From positions 1 to 38,606 of the IMG/VR virus record IMGVR_UViG_3300015360_002902: DNA of 38,606 bases; one strand, 5' to 3'. Source of the DNA: a virus. A model generated the notes under the pieces. It was not told where the DNA came from and ran no database searches. It saw only the letters and a program-made list of their open reading frames with translations. Made by a program: the position numbers and the translations under genes. Positions 24,324 to 31,727 of this stretch are shown here, in pieces (position 1 is the first letter of the stretch; every line of letters begins with the position of its first letter).

Positions 24324-24961
24324 GCCATGTGATCGCAAACGTAATTCGGCAGTGGGATGAGTGTGCCAAGGCGGAAAATGCTAAGCAAATGGTGCATCCC
24401 CACGATTCAGAAGACGAATTTTGGAGCTCGGGCTTTCGTGCAGCGCAGCAAGTCAGGAAATTACTACGCCACCCTCGCTGTAGGGTGCTCGACTTTGGAT
24501 GCGGAGTCGGCCGTGTTTCCCGCCATTTAGTCGACGACTGCGAACTCAAAGCTTATGACTCATCAGCATCCATGCTTGAGAAGTTAGGATTGCAGCAGGG
24601 GGACTGGATTCGCAAGATTCAACTATGTCGTTCGCTTGATGAGGTTGGACCAGTGGACATCGTGTTCGCGTATTCGGTGCTGATCCATTATCCCTACAAA
24701 GCTGGATGCGAAGTGCTCCGGAGCATGGCGGATCTTCTCCCCGTCGACGGCACATTGGCAGTGCAGATCCCGATTTACGAGTTCCGAAGAGAGCCTATCG
24801 ATTGGATCGACGTCTGCGTCTGGACAAAGTGTGACTTGATGTGCGCCGCGTCGGCTAATGGTCTTGTGATTCAACAATGCTGGAGGCATTCAGGCAGCTT
24901 CGGGTTTGATCAAGTGGGGATGCACCATGACAGATTGCAAGTGCTGCGGAAAATCAAATGA
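24320..24961 (+). CDS. SAM-dependent methyltransferase (small-molecule/sugar type)
   Basis: A 213-residue class I methyltransferase: motif I VLDFGCGVGRVSRHL, an acidic motif II AYDSSASML, and motif IV VDIVFAYSVLIHY. The motif IV lacks the DPPY/NPPY of DNA adenine methylases and the PC of cytosine methylases, so a small-molecule, sugar or protein substrate is more likely than DNA. It overlaps the glycosyltransferase by ATGA, so the two may decorate the same substrate. Confidence 0.82.
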   Translation: MSHVIANVIRQWDECAKAENAKQMVHPHDSEDEFWSSGFRAAQQVRKLLRHPRCRVLDFGCGVGRVSRHLVDDCELKAYDSSASMLEKLGLQQGDWIRKIQLCRSLDEVGPVDIVFAYSVLIHYPYKAGCEVLRSMADLLPVDGTLAVQIPIYEFRREPIDWIDVCVWTKCDLMCAASANGLVIQQCWRHSGSFGFDQVGMHHDRLQVLRKIK

Positions 24962-25323
24962 ACAACCCAAAGCTTGCTGACTTGGTGTCGAGGCTTAAGA
25001 GTTTTCGATTCGCAGCGACCTCCGAAGGAGCGTTACAAGACTCGATTCAGACCGCGCTTGCAGAGTTCCCGCGTGTAGAACGAGAGTGCAACTTGAGCAA
25101 GCGTGACCGGATTGATTTCCAATGCGGCGAAGTAGGGATAGAAGTCAAGGTGGATGGATCAAAGATCTCAGTGGCTGCGCAGCTACTGAGGTACTGCTCG
25201 CACGATCGACTAAAGTCGCTGATCCTTGTAACCACGGTTCCGGGGCACATGTCACTGCAAAACATGCCGAACCGATTTGGCGTCAACATAACAGTCATCT
25301 TTGTAGGATTCCAGGCAATATGA
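24958..25323 (+). CDS. Small PD-(D/E)XK nuclease-like protein
   Basis: A 121-residue protein with the minimal restriction-endonuclease-type core: Glu24 in the first helix (TSEGALQDSIQ), Asp53 in RIDF, and Glu62-x-Lys64 in VGIEVKV, followed by a helix (ISVAAQLLRY) and a beta strand (SLILVTT). All four catalytic-type residues are present. It overlaps both neighbours by ATGA. Small nucleases of this sort often act with a helicase, and the next gene encodes one. Confidence 0.75.
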   Translation: MNNPKLADLVSRLKSFRFAATSEGALQDSIQTALAEFPRVERECNLSKRDRIDFQCGEVGIEVKVDGSKISVAAQLLRYCSHDRLKSLILVTTVPGHMSLQNMPNRFGVNITVIFVGFQAI

Positions 25324-27095
25324 ATTGGGAAGGAACAGTCGCCAAGGTTGGGCGCGAGTGGATCATCAGAGGAGGAGCAGACGTCCTCTTCCGTGCGCAC
25401 CGCTCGATAATGAACGCTGGCCGCAAAGAAGGCGTGGTCGTCGTTCCTGATACAGACGAGGCTGCAACAGATATTCTTTGGTTCGCGCAGCGTTTTAAGG
25501 TCGACATTCTGGAACCGGCAGAGATCCGCGCTGGTGCGGCTCGGTTCGCTCGGTCTCAGGCCAGTGCGAGCCAAGTGCTGGCACCAAACTATTCACCAAG
25601 TCCTATTACGTTCCGAGACGGCAAGGTTCCTCGGCATTACCAGCTAGTTGCAAAAGACCTATTCTTGCGGTCACGGTCACTGCTATTAGCCGATGAAGTG
25701 GGACTCGGAAAGACTATCTCTACTGCCGCTGCGTTGCTGTGCCGCGATGTGCGGCCAATGGCGATCGTGCTTCCCGTCCACCTGTCGTCGCAATGGGCGG
25801 AGACTTTGCAGGAATTCGTTGGGCAGCTTCGTGTGCATGAAGTTCGGACAGGCAAGATTTACGACCGACCGGAATTTCGTCAGTGTCGCCAGTGCGGCGA
25901 ATGGTCGGAGCAGCGCGTCATCAGGAACCGCTTGGTTAGTGAATCCAATTGCCAACGATGCGGGCGACGCGTGGTCGGACCGACGAGCGGTCCCGATGTC
26001 TACATCCTTAGCTACCACAAGCTCCAGAACTGGGGGCGACGTTTGGCAGACGAATGTAACTCAGTCGTCTACGACGAAGTCCAAGAGCTGAGGCGGAGTA
26101 AGTCGGCAAAATGGGAGGCGGCATGCACATTAAGTTCGCGGGTGAAATATCGGCTGGGACTGTCTGCGACGCCGGTATTTAATCTAGGCGGAGAGATCTT
26201 TAACGTCATGCAGTGTATTGCGCCTGGGCGACTGGGAACTAAAGAGACCTTCCGAGAAACGTGGTGTTCGGGATTTGTTTCTGAGGGCAAAGAACCGAAA
26301 TTGCGGGATCCCGAAGAAATGGGTACCTACCTCCGGTCGCAACATTTAATGCTGCGGCGTACGCGGAGTCAGGTGGGCAGGGAACTACCGTCGCACAGTC
26401 GCGTAGTCCACGCAATAGAAGCGGATCTAGCTGCGCTAGACAGCATCCGAGGGCACGCAGCGGATCTAGCAAGGATTATCTTACAGGGCAGTAGCGAGCG
26501 AGGCGCACAACTTAACGCGTCCGGCCAGTTAGAGGCCATCGTTCGGCAGCAGACAGGACTCGCCAAGGCGCCATTTGTCGCAGGGTTTGTTGAGATGCTG
26601 CTCGAGCAGAACACGCCACTCGTGCTGTTTGGGTGGCACAGGGCTGTCTATGAAGTCTGGTTGGAATTGCTCGCCAAGCATAACCCAGTGCTCTACACGG
26701 GCTCGGAGTCACCAGCCGCCAAGGCAGCGGCTAAGAATGCCTTTGTGAGCGGAAAAACCGATTTGCTTATCTGCAGTCTTCGCAGCGGCTCGGGGCTCGA
26801 TGGCTTGCAGTACCGCTGTTCTACAGCGGTATTTGGCGAACTTGACTGGGCTCCTGCGGTCCATCACCAGTGCTCGGGGCGAGTTTACCGAGACGGACAA
26901 AAAAACCCATCCATGTCGTACTTCTTGGTCTGCGAGTACCTAACAGATCCGCTCATAGCGCGAGCGCTGGGGCTAAAGAAGGCGCAATCGGACGGGCTTT
27001 TGGGAAACCAGGTCGAGTCCGACGCGCCGTTGGATACTTCGCACCACATCAAGGAAATCGCGAGGCAGTACATTGCCAGAAAGGCAGCGAGTTAA
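25320..27095 (+). CDS. SNF2-family helicase/translocase with inserted zinc ribbon
   Basis: A 591-residue superfamily 2 ATPase. Motif I is ADEVGLGKT (Lys131), motif II is VYDEVQ (Asp252-Glu253), motif III LGLSATP, and motif VI QCSGRVYRDGQ (517-527) with the SNF2-type Gln-Arg finger. Two CxxC pairs, at 189/192 and 211/214, lie between motifs I and II and look like a zinc ribbon. Such proteins translocate on double-stranded DNA. The reading frame is open from 25122, but ATG 25320 overlaps the nuclease stop as ATGA and starts the natural N-terminus. It ends the glycosyltransferase-to-helicase chain; the next gene is separated by ~330 bases. Confidence 0.9.
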   Translation: MNWEGTVAKVGREWIIRGGADVLFRAHRSIMNAGRKEGVVVVPDTDEAATDILWFAQRFKVDILEPAEIRAGAARFARSQASASQVLAPNYSPSPITFRDGKVPRHYQLVAKDLFLRSRSLLLADEVGLGKTISTAAALLCRDVRPMAIVLPVHLSSQWAETLQEFVGQLRVHEVRTGKIYDRPEFRQCRQCGEWSEQRVIRNRLVSESNCQRCGRRVVGPTSGPDVYILSYHKLQNWGRRLADECNSVVYDEVQELRRSKSAKWEAACTLSSRVKYRLGLSATPVFNLGGEIFNVMQCIAPGRLGTKETFRETWCSGFVSEGKEPKLRDPEEMGTYLRSQHLMLRRTRSQVGRELPSHSRVVHAIEADLAALDSIRGHAADLARIILQGSSERGAQLNASGQLEAIVRQQTGLAKAPFVAGFVEMLLEQNTPLVLFGWHRAVYEVWLELLAKHNPVLYTGSESPAAKAAAKNAFVSGKTDLLICSLRSGSGLDGLQYRCSTAVFGELDWAPAVHHQCSGRVYRDGQKNPSMSYFLVCEYLTDPLIARALGLKKAQSDGLLGNQVESDAPLDTSHHIKEIARQYIARKAAS

Positions 27096-27426
27096 GCCCC
27101 TCAGCTTTGGCATTTGTGTCAACTAAAACCAATGACGCGTGACAACACTACCAATCGCGAGAACTTGCGCAGTCCGGTCGACTAGGCACCATCGCCTGAT
27201 CCATATTCGACCAACCCTAAGTATTTGTTATGAGCATGTCAACGCCATCTTTTGCCGTGCCCCGCGATTGGTTGAGGGCCTAGTGGGAGCGATCCCGTGG
27301 CGGTTCAGGTCCTCTTGGCCGCCCTGTTTTGGCTTGGAAGTTGCAGTGCAAATTGAAATGTCAAGCGAAGTTCCGGCTAGATTGCTAAATATCGCTAACT
27401 ACACTATTGATTGTGGGTTATGCGCA
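27096..27426. other. Intergenic region with a spaced inverted repeat
   Basis: The frame of the following HTH gene is open back to 27139, but that part is low in coding quality and has no good ribosome-binding site. The region holds ACCAATCGCG (27150-27159) and CGCGATTGGT (27263-27272), a perfect 10-bp inverted repeat about 100 bases apart, which could be paired regulator sites. No clear promoter was found, though transcription of the replication genes may begin here. Confidence 0.4.
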
Positions 27427-27696
27427 ATGCAAACAAAAACAAGCAAAACTGAGTCAGCATCAATGCCTTCCGTCGACGAATTGCTCAAGCTAAAGTCTGT
27501 GACAGAGGTCGCGAACAAGTTTGGAAAGACTCGGCCAACGGTGTGTCGCTGGATACAGAAGGGCCAATTGCCTGCAATTCGCTCACCGTTTGATGGTCGG
27601 TGGCTGATCGACGAGGCGGATTTAGTCGATTTTGCTCCTCCACCCCCTGGCAATCCAAAATGGGTAACGTTAACGATCACCGGGCGGGCCGGATGA
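27427..27696 (+). CDS. Excisionase/MerR-type winged helix DNA-binding protein
   Basis: An 89-residue product (ATG 27427) with a MerR/excisionase-like helix-turn-helix: LKSVTEVANKFGKTRPTVCRWIQKGQLPAIRSPFDGRWLIDEADLVDF. This fold is used by phage Xis proteins and small regulators. The C-terminal tail WVTLTITGRAG and the stop codon are encoded by the first copy of the 35-bp repeat, so the natural end of the protein may have been replaced by the repeat. ATG 27358 is another possible start. It is probably a regulator; no integrase is visible in the window to pair it with. Confidence 0.75.
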   Translation: MQTKTSKTESASMPSVDELLKLKSVTEVANKFGKTRPTVCRWIQKGQLPAIRSPFDGRWLIDEADLVDFAPPPPGNPKWVTLTITGRAG

Positions 27697-27699
27697 TCT
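27665..27699 (+). repeat. 35-bp direct repeat, copy 1
   Basis: This 35-bp sequence is identical to 28122-28156. It starts TAACGTTAACG and contains GATCACCGG-GCGGG-CCGG-A-TGATC, which folds as a 9-bp stem with one bulged A. Copy 1 encodes the C-terminus of the HTH protein and ends 11 bases before the nucleotidyltransferase start. From memory similar motifs are repeated in Rhodopirellula-type genomes; that was not searched. Confidence 0.9.
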
Positions 27700-27710
27700 G
27701 GAGAAAAGAC

Positions 27711-28115
27711 ATGGATCAAAAAGAAACAGCGGACTCGCAACTTGAGTTCAATGCGTTGTTATGCCTCTGTTCCGAATGGCATGAGGTCGGAAGTCGCGTT
27801 ACTTGCGATCCTCCGATCATGGACACAGACAGAGATATACTGTGTGTGGTTGACGACTGGCGAGCGTTTATCAGTGATGCGGTTCAAGCAGGTTTTACGG
27901 TAGCTGGATCAGTCCCGGCGAATGAGCTTGAGCAGCGTAAAGAGCAATCGCTTTTTACGTCGCTCAAGCGATACGATGACAACTTGATCGTTACCGACGA
28001 TGAGGGTTTTGCAAAGCGGTTTTTGGTCGCCACAAGGCTGGCCAAAAGGTTTAATTTACGACTGAAGGATGATCGTATCGCACTGTTTCAAGCGGTGCTT
28101 TACGGCAACGGCTAG
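27711..28115 (+). CDS. Small nucleotidyltransferase-fold protein
   Basis: A 134-residue protein. The core GSRVTCDPPIMDTDRDILCVVDD has the GS...DxD arrangement of the minimal nucleotidyltransferase fold. The C-terminus, KRYDDNLIVTDDEGFAKRFLVATRLAKRF and LKDDRIALFQAVLYG, matches a phage and prophage family of NTase-like proteins. These enzymes transfer NMPs to proteins, RNA or small molecules; some are toxin-like. ATG 27711 follows GGAG by seven bases. The frame upstream to 27600 runs in the HTH gene's wrong phase. The gene is framed by the two repeat copies and could have moved as a cassette. The substrate is unknown. Confidence 0.75.
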   Translation: MDQKETADSQLEFNALLCLCSEWHEVGSRVTCDPPIMDTDRDILCVVDDWRAFISDAVQAGFTVAGSVPANELEQRKEQSLFTSLKRYDDNLIVTDDEGFAKRFLVATRLAKRFNLRLKDDRIALFQAVLYGNG

Positions 28116-28121
28116 TAGGCA

Positions 28122-28156
28122 TAACGTTAACGATCACCGGGCGGGCCGGATGATCT
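28122..28156 (+). repeat. 35-bp direct repeat, copy 2
   Basis: A perfect second copy of 27665-27699, starting six bases after the stop of the nucleotidyltransferase gene, 457 bp from copy 1. The palindromic core with its bulged A is identical. The flanks differ, so the two copies end sharply at the repeat borders. Confidence 0.9.
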
Positions 28157-28220
28157 TCAATTTCAAGTAAGACGCGGCGGCCCGCTCCGTGTGCATCGTA
28201 TGGTTCTGTTTCTTTAAGGC

Positions 28221-28502
28221 ATGAATATAATGTTGGATTTAGCGAAGATTGAGAGAACGTTTTCCGTGTGCAAGCCAGCGGGCGGCTCGGTAATTCCTGG
28301 GCGGTACGTTCGCGGGATTTCGATCGCGGAGGCGAGTTCAAAGGCAACAGATGCGGGCGGCGAGCTTGGCGGTCATGTATTTGCCGAGACGGACGAATCT
28401 GGTGAAATCGTACGCGTATTTCATCCGATTGCAGTTTTGCCGACAAACGAAGCTGCTGTGCAGCTTGAAGCGATGTTTGATCGCGATCGCGTAGCGCATT
28501 AG
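28221..28502 (+). CDS. Small hypothetical protein
   Basis: A 93-residue protein without a recognised motif: IERTFSVCKPAGGSVIPGRYVRGISIAEASSKATDAGGELGGHVFAETDESGEI. It is soluble and mildly acidic. AAGG precedes the ATG very closely; ATG 28230 at codon 4 has better spacing. It lies between the repeat copy and the structured element. Confidence 0.55.
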   Translation: MNIMLDLAKIERTFSVCKPAGGSVIPGRYVRGISIAEASSKATDAGGELGGHVFAETDESGEIVRVFHPIAVLPTNEAAVQLEAMFDRDRVAH

Positions 28503-28514
28503 CAACTAAGCGCT

Positions 28515-28595
28515 AGGGGTATTGCACAAAGGCGTTGCCGTGGGTAAATTTAGCCCACGTGTTGCCTAATCCCCTGCTTTCTTCAGCAGAAAGCA
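28515..28595 (+). other. Nested stem-loop element upstream of the replication genes
   Basis: Three helices are stacked within one another. The outer stem is AGGGG-(T)-ATT (28515-28523) with AATCCCCT (28568-28575). The middle stem is AGGC (28530-28533) with GCCT (28564-28567). The inner stem is CGTGGG (28539-28544) with CCCACG (28554-28559), and its tip TAAATTTA gives two more pairs. Directly after it, TGCTTTC (28575-28581) and GAAAGCA (28589-28595) form another 7-bp hairpin. Total about 20 bp plus 7 bp of pairing in 81 bases. It may be a structured mRNA leader or a DNA replication element. Confidence 0.6.
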
Positions 28596-28641
28596 TACAA
28601 ACGGATTCTCTGGGCGGCATGACCGTCATCGGAGGAATGCC

Positions 28642-28686
28642 GTGGAACTGGATATCGCTAGGCCGGTCGGGGGTTCGCAATGTTGA
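28642..28686 (+). CDS. Possible 14-codon leader peptide
   Basis: A perfect GGAGG at 28631-28635 lies six bases before GTG 28642. The frame reads VELDIARPVGGSQC and stops at 28684-28686, overlapping the start codon of the next gene at 28680 by seven bases. It could couple translation of the replication gene to ribosomes terminating here. The gene at 28680 has only a weak GGGGG site of its own, and the coding of such a short peptide cannot be proven. Confidence 0.35.
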   Translation: MELDIARPVGGSQC

Positions 28687-29396
28687 CCCTCAGGGATCTT
28701 GAGAGCCCCGCTACGAAGATGTTGGCGGCGTTGCTTTTGTCGGGTCGCGATGCGGTGGCGACTGTCGCCGTACTGCGAGTTGCCGGCGCTGAGTATTGGC
28801 CAGACGGTGTCATTCAAAAACCGGCACTGCTTGCTGGGCTGCTCCAGTGGTATGAGCGACCGGATCTTCTTCTGAATGCCCTCGTTGAGTCAGGCATTGT
28901 TGTCAAAAGCGAGAAGTACGGGTATCTAATCGCTGACTGGCCGAACCTGTGCCCACCGAGCGTAAAAGCCAAACTCAGACGCAGCGGGCGGGATTTTTGC
29001 GAAGAGTACTTGCTCGAGATCGAGCACGAGCAGGCGAAGCCCGTGCAAACGCTTTCAAGCGAAAGCGCTGCCGAGCCAGAGGTTCCCGCAATAAGGGTTG
29101 TCAGGTGCGTAGACGGCGATTACCCCGTCTTGCAATCGCAGGTGGACCGCTGGCAGGAGGTCTATCAGGCGATCGATGTATTGCACGTGATCGACCGCAG
29201 CATGCTTTGGCTAGAGAACAATACAGGGCGAGGTGCTACCAAGAAGCACATGGCAAATTGGATTATTCGCTGGCTCAACAAAGAGCAGAGCGATGGTCGC
29301 AGGAGCGCTTCGTACCGCGATCATGGTACCGGTAGGCCAGACGCTGTCGCGAGTAAGCGAGCCAAGCCCCTGTTTTCAAAGGCGGACTCACAATGA
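28680..29396 (+). CDS. Replication initiator / helicase-loader-like protein
   Basis: A 238-residue protein overlapping dnaB by ATGA. The N-terminal ~110 residues resemble a winged-helix domain with a WYERPDLLLNALVESGIVVKSEKYGYLIADWPN helix-turn. The C-terminal part YPVLQSQVDRWQEVYQAIDVLHVIDRSMLWLENNTGRGATKKHMANWIIRWLNK has the pattern of phage replication proteins that load or recruit DnaB (W...YP.VDV...L....WL..N...R.T...M..F...WL). It ends in a basic disordered tail. Start ATG 28680 follows the leader peptide and structured element. Confidence 0.72.
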   Translation: MLTLRDLESPATKMLAALLLSGRDAVATVAVLRVAGAEYWPDGVIQKPALLAGLLQWYERPDLLLNALVESGIVVKSEKYGYLIADWPNLCPPSVKAKLRRSGRDFCEEYLLEIEHEQAKPVQTLSSESAAEPEVPAIRVVRCVDGDYPVLQSQVDRWQEVYQAIDVLHVIDRSMLWLENNTGRGATKKHMANWIIRWLNKEQSDGRRSASYRDHGTGRPDAVASKRAKPLFSKADSQ

Positions 29397-30730
29397 ATTC
29401 CATCGCCGCAAGAAACCCGCAACGAGACAATAGCCAAGAGCAGAAGCACATCGCCAAAGCACTGGATGCGTCAGAGCACGAGGAAGCGCTGATAGCGGCT
29501 GCTTTTATAGACATTGCTGCGGTCGACGTAGCTGCAGCGCTGGTGGACGTCCGCGATTTCTTTGATCGCGTACTGGGGCAGATTTGGCTTGTGATGCTTG
29601 GATTGCGGGAATCGCAAAAGGGGCAACCAGACTTTGCGGTGATCCGGCGCATGTTGGTGTCGGCCGAGATATACGACCTATTTGGTGGCGATCTGCGGTT
29701 GGCCAAATTGATCCAATCCACTCCAAACGCCGCGTTCATCAATTTCCACGCGAAGCAGGTTAGGTCGGCTTCGCACCGCCGGCGGCTGGCAGACTTCGCT
29801 AGGCAGTTGTACTCGCGTGCCGTAGACCCTGCGCATGAAACGACGAGTATTGCATCATGGGCGTCTGCATCTATGGACGTCTTTTCCGCTGATCCAACTG
29901 AGAGAGTCCAGACGATAGCGGATGCCTGCGACGTAGCGATCGAGAGAGTCGAGCGATCGATGGCCTCGAATACAAGCATGGGGAAGCGATGCGGACTGCG
30001 CGGAGTCGACGAAGTCACCGGAGGGCTATTTGCTGGCGAGCTGACCGTGATCGCGGCTCGGACCAGCGTCGGTAAAACCGCCTTTGCGACTACAGTTGCC
30101 TACAACGTGGCGTGCGATAACGTGCCAACGTTGATGGTCAGCCTCGAAATGGAGCAATGGGAAGTCGCCATTCGGGTCTTGGCCTCTGAAACGCAGTTGT
30201 CGGTCGGGCAGTTCAAGTCAGCAGCGCTGTCCAGCGACGAAATGCTTCTTGCGAAGCAGCAAATCGATGCAATGCGAGGCATCCCGTTCGATATATGGCG
30301 GCCTTATCGAGTCACAACTCGGCAGATTCGGGCGAGGGCCAAGATGGCGAAAGCGACCACCGGGCTCGGATTGCTTGTTATCGACTACGTGTCGTTGGTC
30401 AGCCCGGACGACCGTCGACTACCTCGCCACGAGCAACTTTCGCAAATCACTAAAGACCTTAAGTCAATCGCTGGCGAGCTTGATGTTCCGGTATTGATGC
30501 TATGCCAGATCAATCGCGACGGCGAAGGTAAAGAGCCTGTGCTCAGTAATTTGCGCGAGAGCGGTGCCATCGAGGAAGACGCCAATAACGTGTGGCTGCT
30601 GCACCGCGCAACCAGGGATAGCGAAGTCGCAAAATTGATCATTGCAAAAGCAAGAAACGGAGGGACTGGGTATGTTCCACTGAAATATGTGCCGCGATTG
30701 GCCACCTTCTACGATGAGGATATTCAATAA
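29393..30730 (+). CDS. dnaB: Replicative DNA helicase (DnaB family)
   Basis: A 445-residue DnaB-family helicase. The C-terminal RecA fold has LRGVDEVTGGLFAGELTVIAARTSVGKTAFA with Lys228 as the P-loop lysine, LMVSLEMEQWEVAIRVLA, LLVIDYVSLVSP (Walker B), and DVPVLMLCQINRDGEG. The latter is the Gln-containing H3/H4 segment, followed by LRESGAIEEDANNVWLLHR. The N-terminal domain (~25-190) is helical as in DnaB. This is the ring helicase that unwinds DNA at the fork. The initiator-like gene upstream is translationally overlapped. Confidence 0.93.
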   Translation: MNSIAARNPQRDNSQEQKHIAKALDASEHEEALIAAAFIDIAAVDVAAALVDVRDFFDRVLGQIWLVMLGLRESQKGQPDFAVIRRMLVSAEIYDLFGGDLRLAKLIQSTPNAAFINFHAKQVRSASHRRRLADFARQLYSRAVDPAHETTSIASWASASMDVFSADPTERVQTIADACDVAIERVERSMASNTSMGKRCGLRGVDEVTGGLFAGELTVIAARTSVGKTAFATTVAYNVACDNVPTLMVSLEMEQWEVAIRVLASETQLSVGQFKSAALSSDEMLLAKQQIDAMRGIPFDIWRPYRVTTRQIRARAKMAKATTGLGLLVIDYVSLVSPDDRRLPRHEQLSQITKDLKSIAGELDVPVLMLCQINRDGEGKEPVLSNLRESGAIEEDANNVWLLHRATRDSEVAKLIIAKARNGGTGYVPLKYVPRLATFYDEDIQ

Positions 30731-30738
30731 TTTTTGTA

Positions 30739-30767
30739 TTTACTTTTCGGCTCTTGGGTGATACAAT
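30739..30767 (+). promoter_or_regulatory. Extended -10 promoter for the recombination operon
   Basis: TTTACT (30739-30744), a 17-base spacer and TACAAT (30762-30767), preceded by TG-A (30759-30761). This is the same extended -10 form as the csrA promoter (TGATATAAT versus TGATACAAT). It lies in the 79-base gap between dnaB and the YqaJ exonuclease, whose ATG follows AAAGGAAA. Confidence 0.6.
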
Positions 30768-30809
30768 AACGATACAACTAAGGCGAGTTAGGTTTTCAAA
30801 GGAAATACT

Positions 30810-31727
30810 ATGGTAGCGTTCGAGTTAGTTAGGCTCAGCGACGAAAATGAATGGCTTGCAGAAAAGAAATTCGTTATTGGATCCAGTGAGTCGGCTGGAT
30901 TGTTCGGGCTTGGCTACTCGTGTCAGTCGGTCTATGCAATGTGGCTCGAGAAGTCGAAGGACGTAAGAGTACCGTTTGGCGACGACATTCAGCGAGTATT
31001 GCAGTACGGTAAGTTAGCCGAACCATTTCTGCGGGAATCGTTCATGTATGAGACCGGTCGTCCATTGCGTTGGGACGACGGATATTGTCTCCGGCGAAGT
31101 ATAGATTATCCATTTCTTTCGGCGACACTTGATGCGTGGATAGAGCAAGGAAATGAAAGCGAAGCAGTAGAGCTAAAATTCCTCGGGGTTCACCAAAGGT
31201 ATGAGATTTCGCAGGGAGTTCCGAACAAATTCATGATCCAGATTCAGCATCAGCTTGCGTGCACTGGATGGGAGAAAGGGTGGCTGTTTGGAATGTGTGC
31301 AAACGAGCCGTTTATCTATGAGATCCCGAGGCACGACAAGATGATCAAAGCCATCGTTTCGCGCGCCAGTTGGTTCATGGAACTTGTTGATGCAGGGACA
31401 CCACCTGATATCGATGAGTCGGATGCGACATCTAAAGCGATCTTATCGCAGTTTCCATCGCCAACGCCTAAAACGGTGGCGGTATTACCGGAGCGATACG
31501 ATCGCTTCGGCGCGATGCTCGAAAGGGTAAAGGGACGGAGGAAGCGGGTTGAAGATATTGAGCGGAAGTTGGCCAGCACAATCAAGGCGGGGATCGGCAA
31601 TGCTGAATATGGCGTAACGCCAAATGGTTTGGCGTGGAAGTGGGGAGCGAGGGGGAAAACGCGAGCGCTGACAGCCGTGTCAGCACTTCATCCAGAAATA
31701 CTTAAAGGGGAGTTAGTAGAGCCATGA
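30810..31727 (+). CDS. YqaJ-family viral recombinase exonuclease
   Basis: A 305-residue protein with the YqaJ (PF09588-type) fold. The GSSESAG start of the nuclease domain is near 24-30, YGKLAEPFLRESF holds Glu71, LSATLDAW holds Asp108, and AVELKFLG gives Glu121-x-Lys123. This is the PD-(D/E)XK catalytic set. It resects double-stranded ends 5'-3' for single-strand annealing recombination, working with the RecT protein encoded next. The two genes overlap by ATGA. The C-terminal ~100 residues are a charged helical tail. Confidence 0.9.
   Translation: MVAFELVRLSDENEWLAEKKFVIGSSESAGLFGLGYSCQSVYAMWLEKSKDVRVPFGDDIQRVLQYGKLAEPFLRESFMYETGRPLRWDDGYCLRRSIDYPFLSATLDAWIEQGNESEAVELKFLGVHQRYEISQGVPNKFMIQIQHQLACTGWEKGWLFGMCANEPFIYEIPRHDKMIKAIVSRASWFMELVDAGTPPDIDESDATSKAILSQFPSPTPKTVAVLPERYDRFGAMLERVKGRRKRVEDIERKLASTIKAGIGNAEYGVTPNGLAWKWGARGKTRALTAVSALHPEILKGELVEP

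Noticed and set aside
24320-27095. Resemblance to DISARM or a restriction-modification system (methyltransferase, nuclease, SNF2 helicase)
   Set aside because: The methyltransferase lacks DNA-methylase motif IV and the characteristic DISARM genes (DUF1998, PLD) are missing; kept only as an open cassette finding.
27139-27426. N-terminal extension of the HTH protein
   Set aside because: The frame is open but has no good start signal and poor coding character, so the start was placed at ATG 27427.
28226-28231. TATAAT spanning the start codon region of the gene at 28221
   Set aside because: There is no matching -35 at normal spacing; it is likely coincidental coding sequence.
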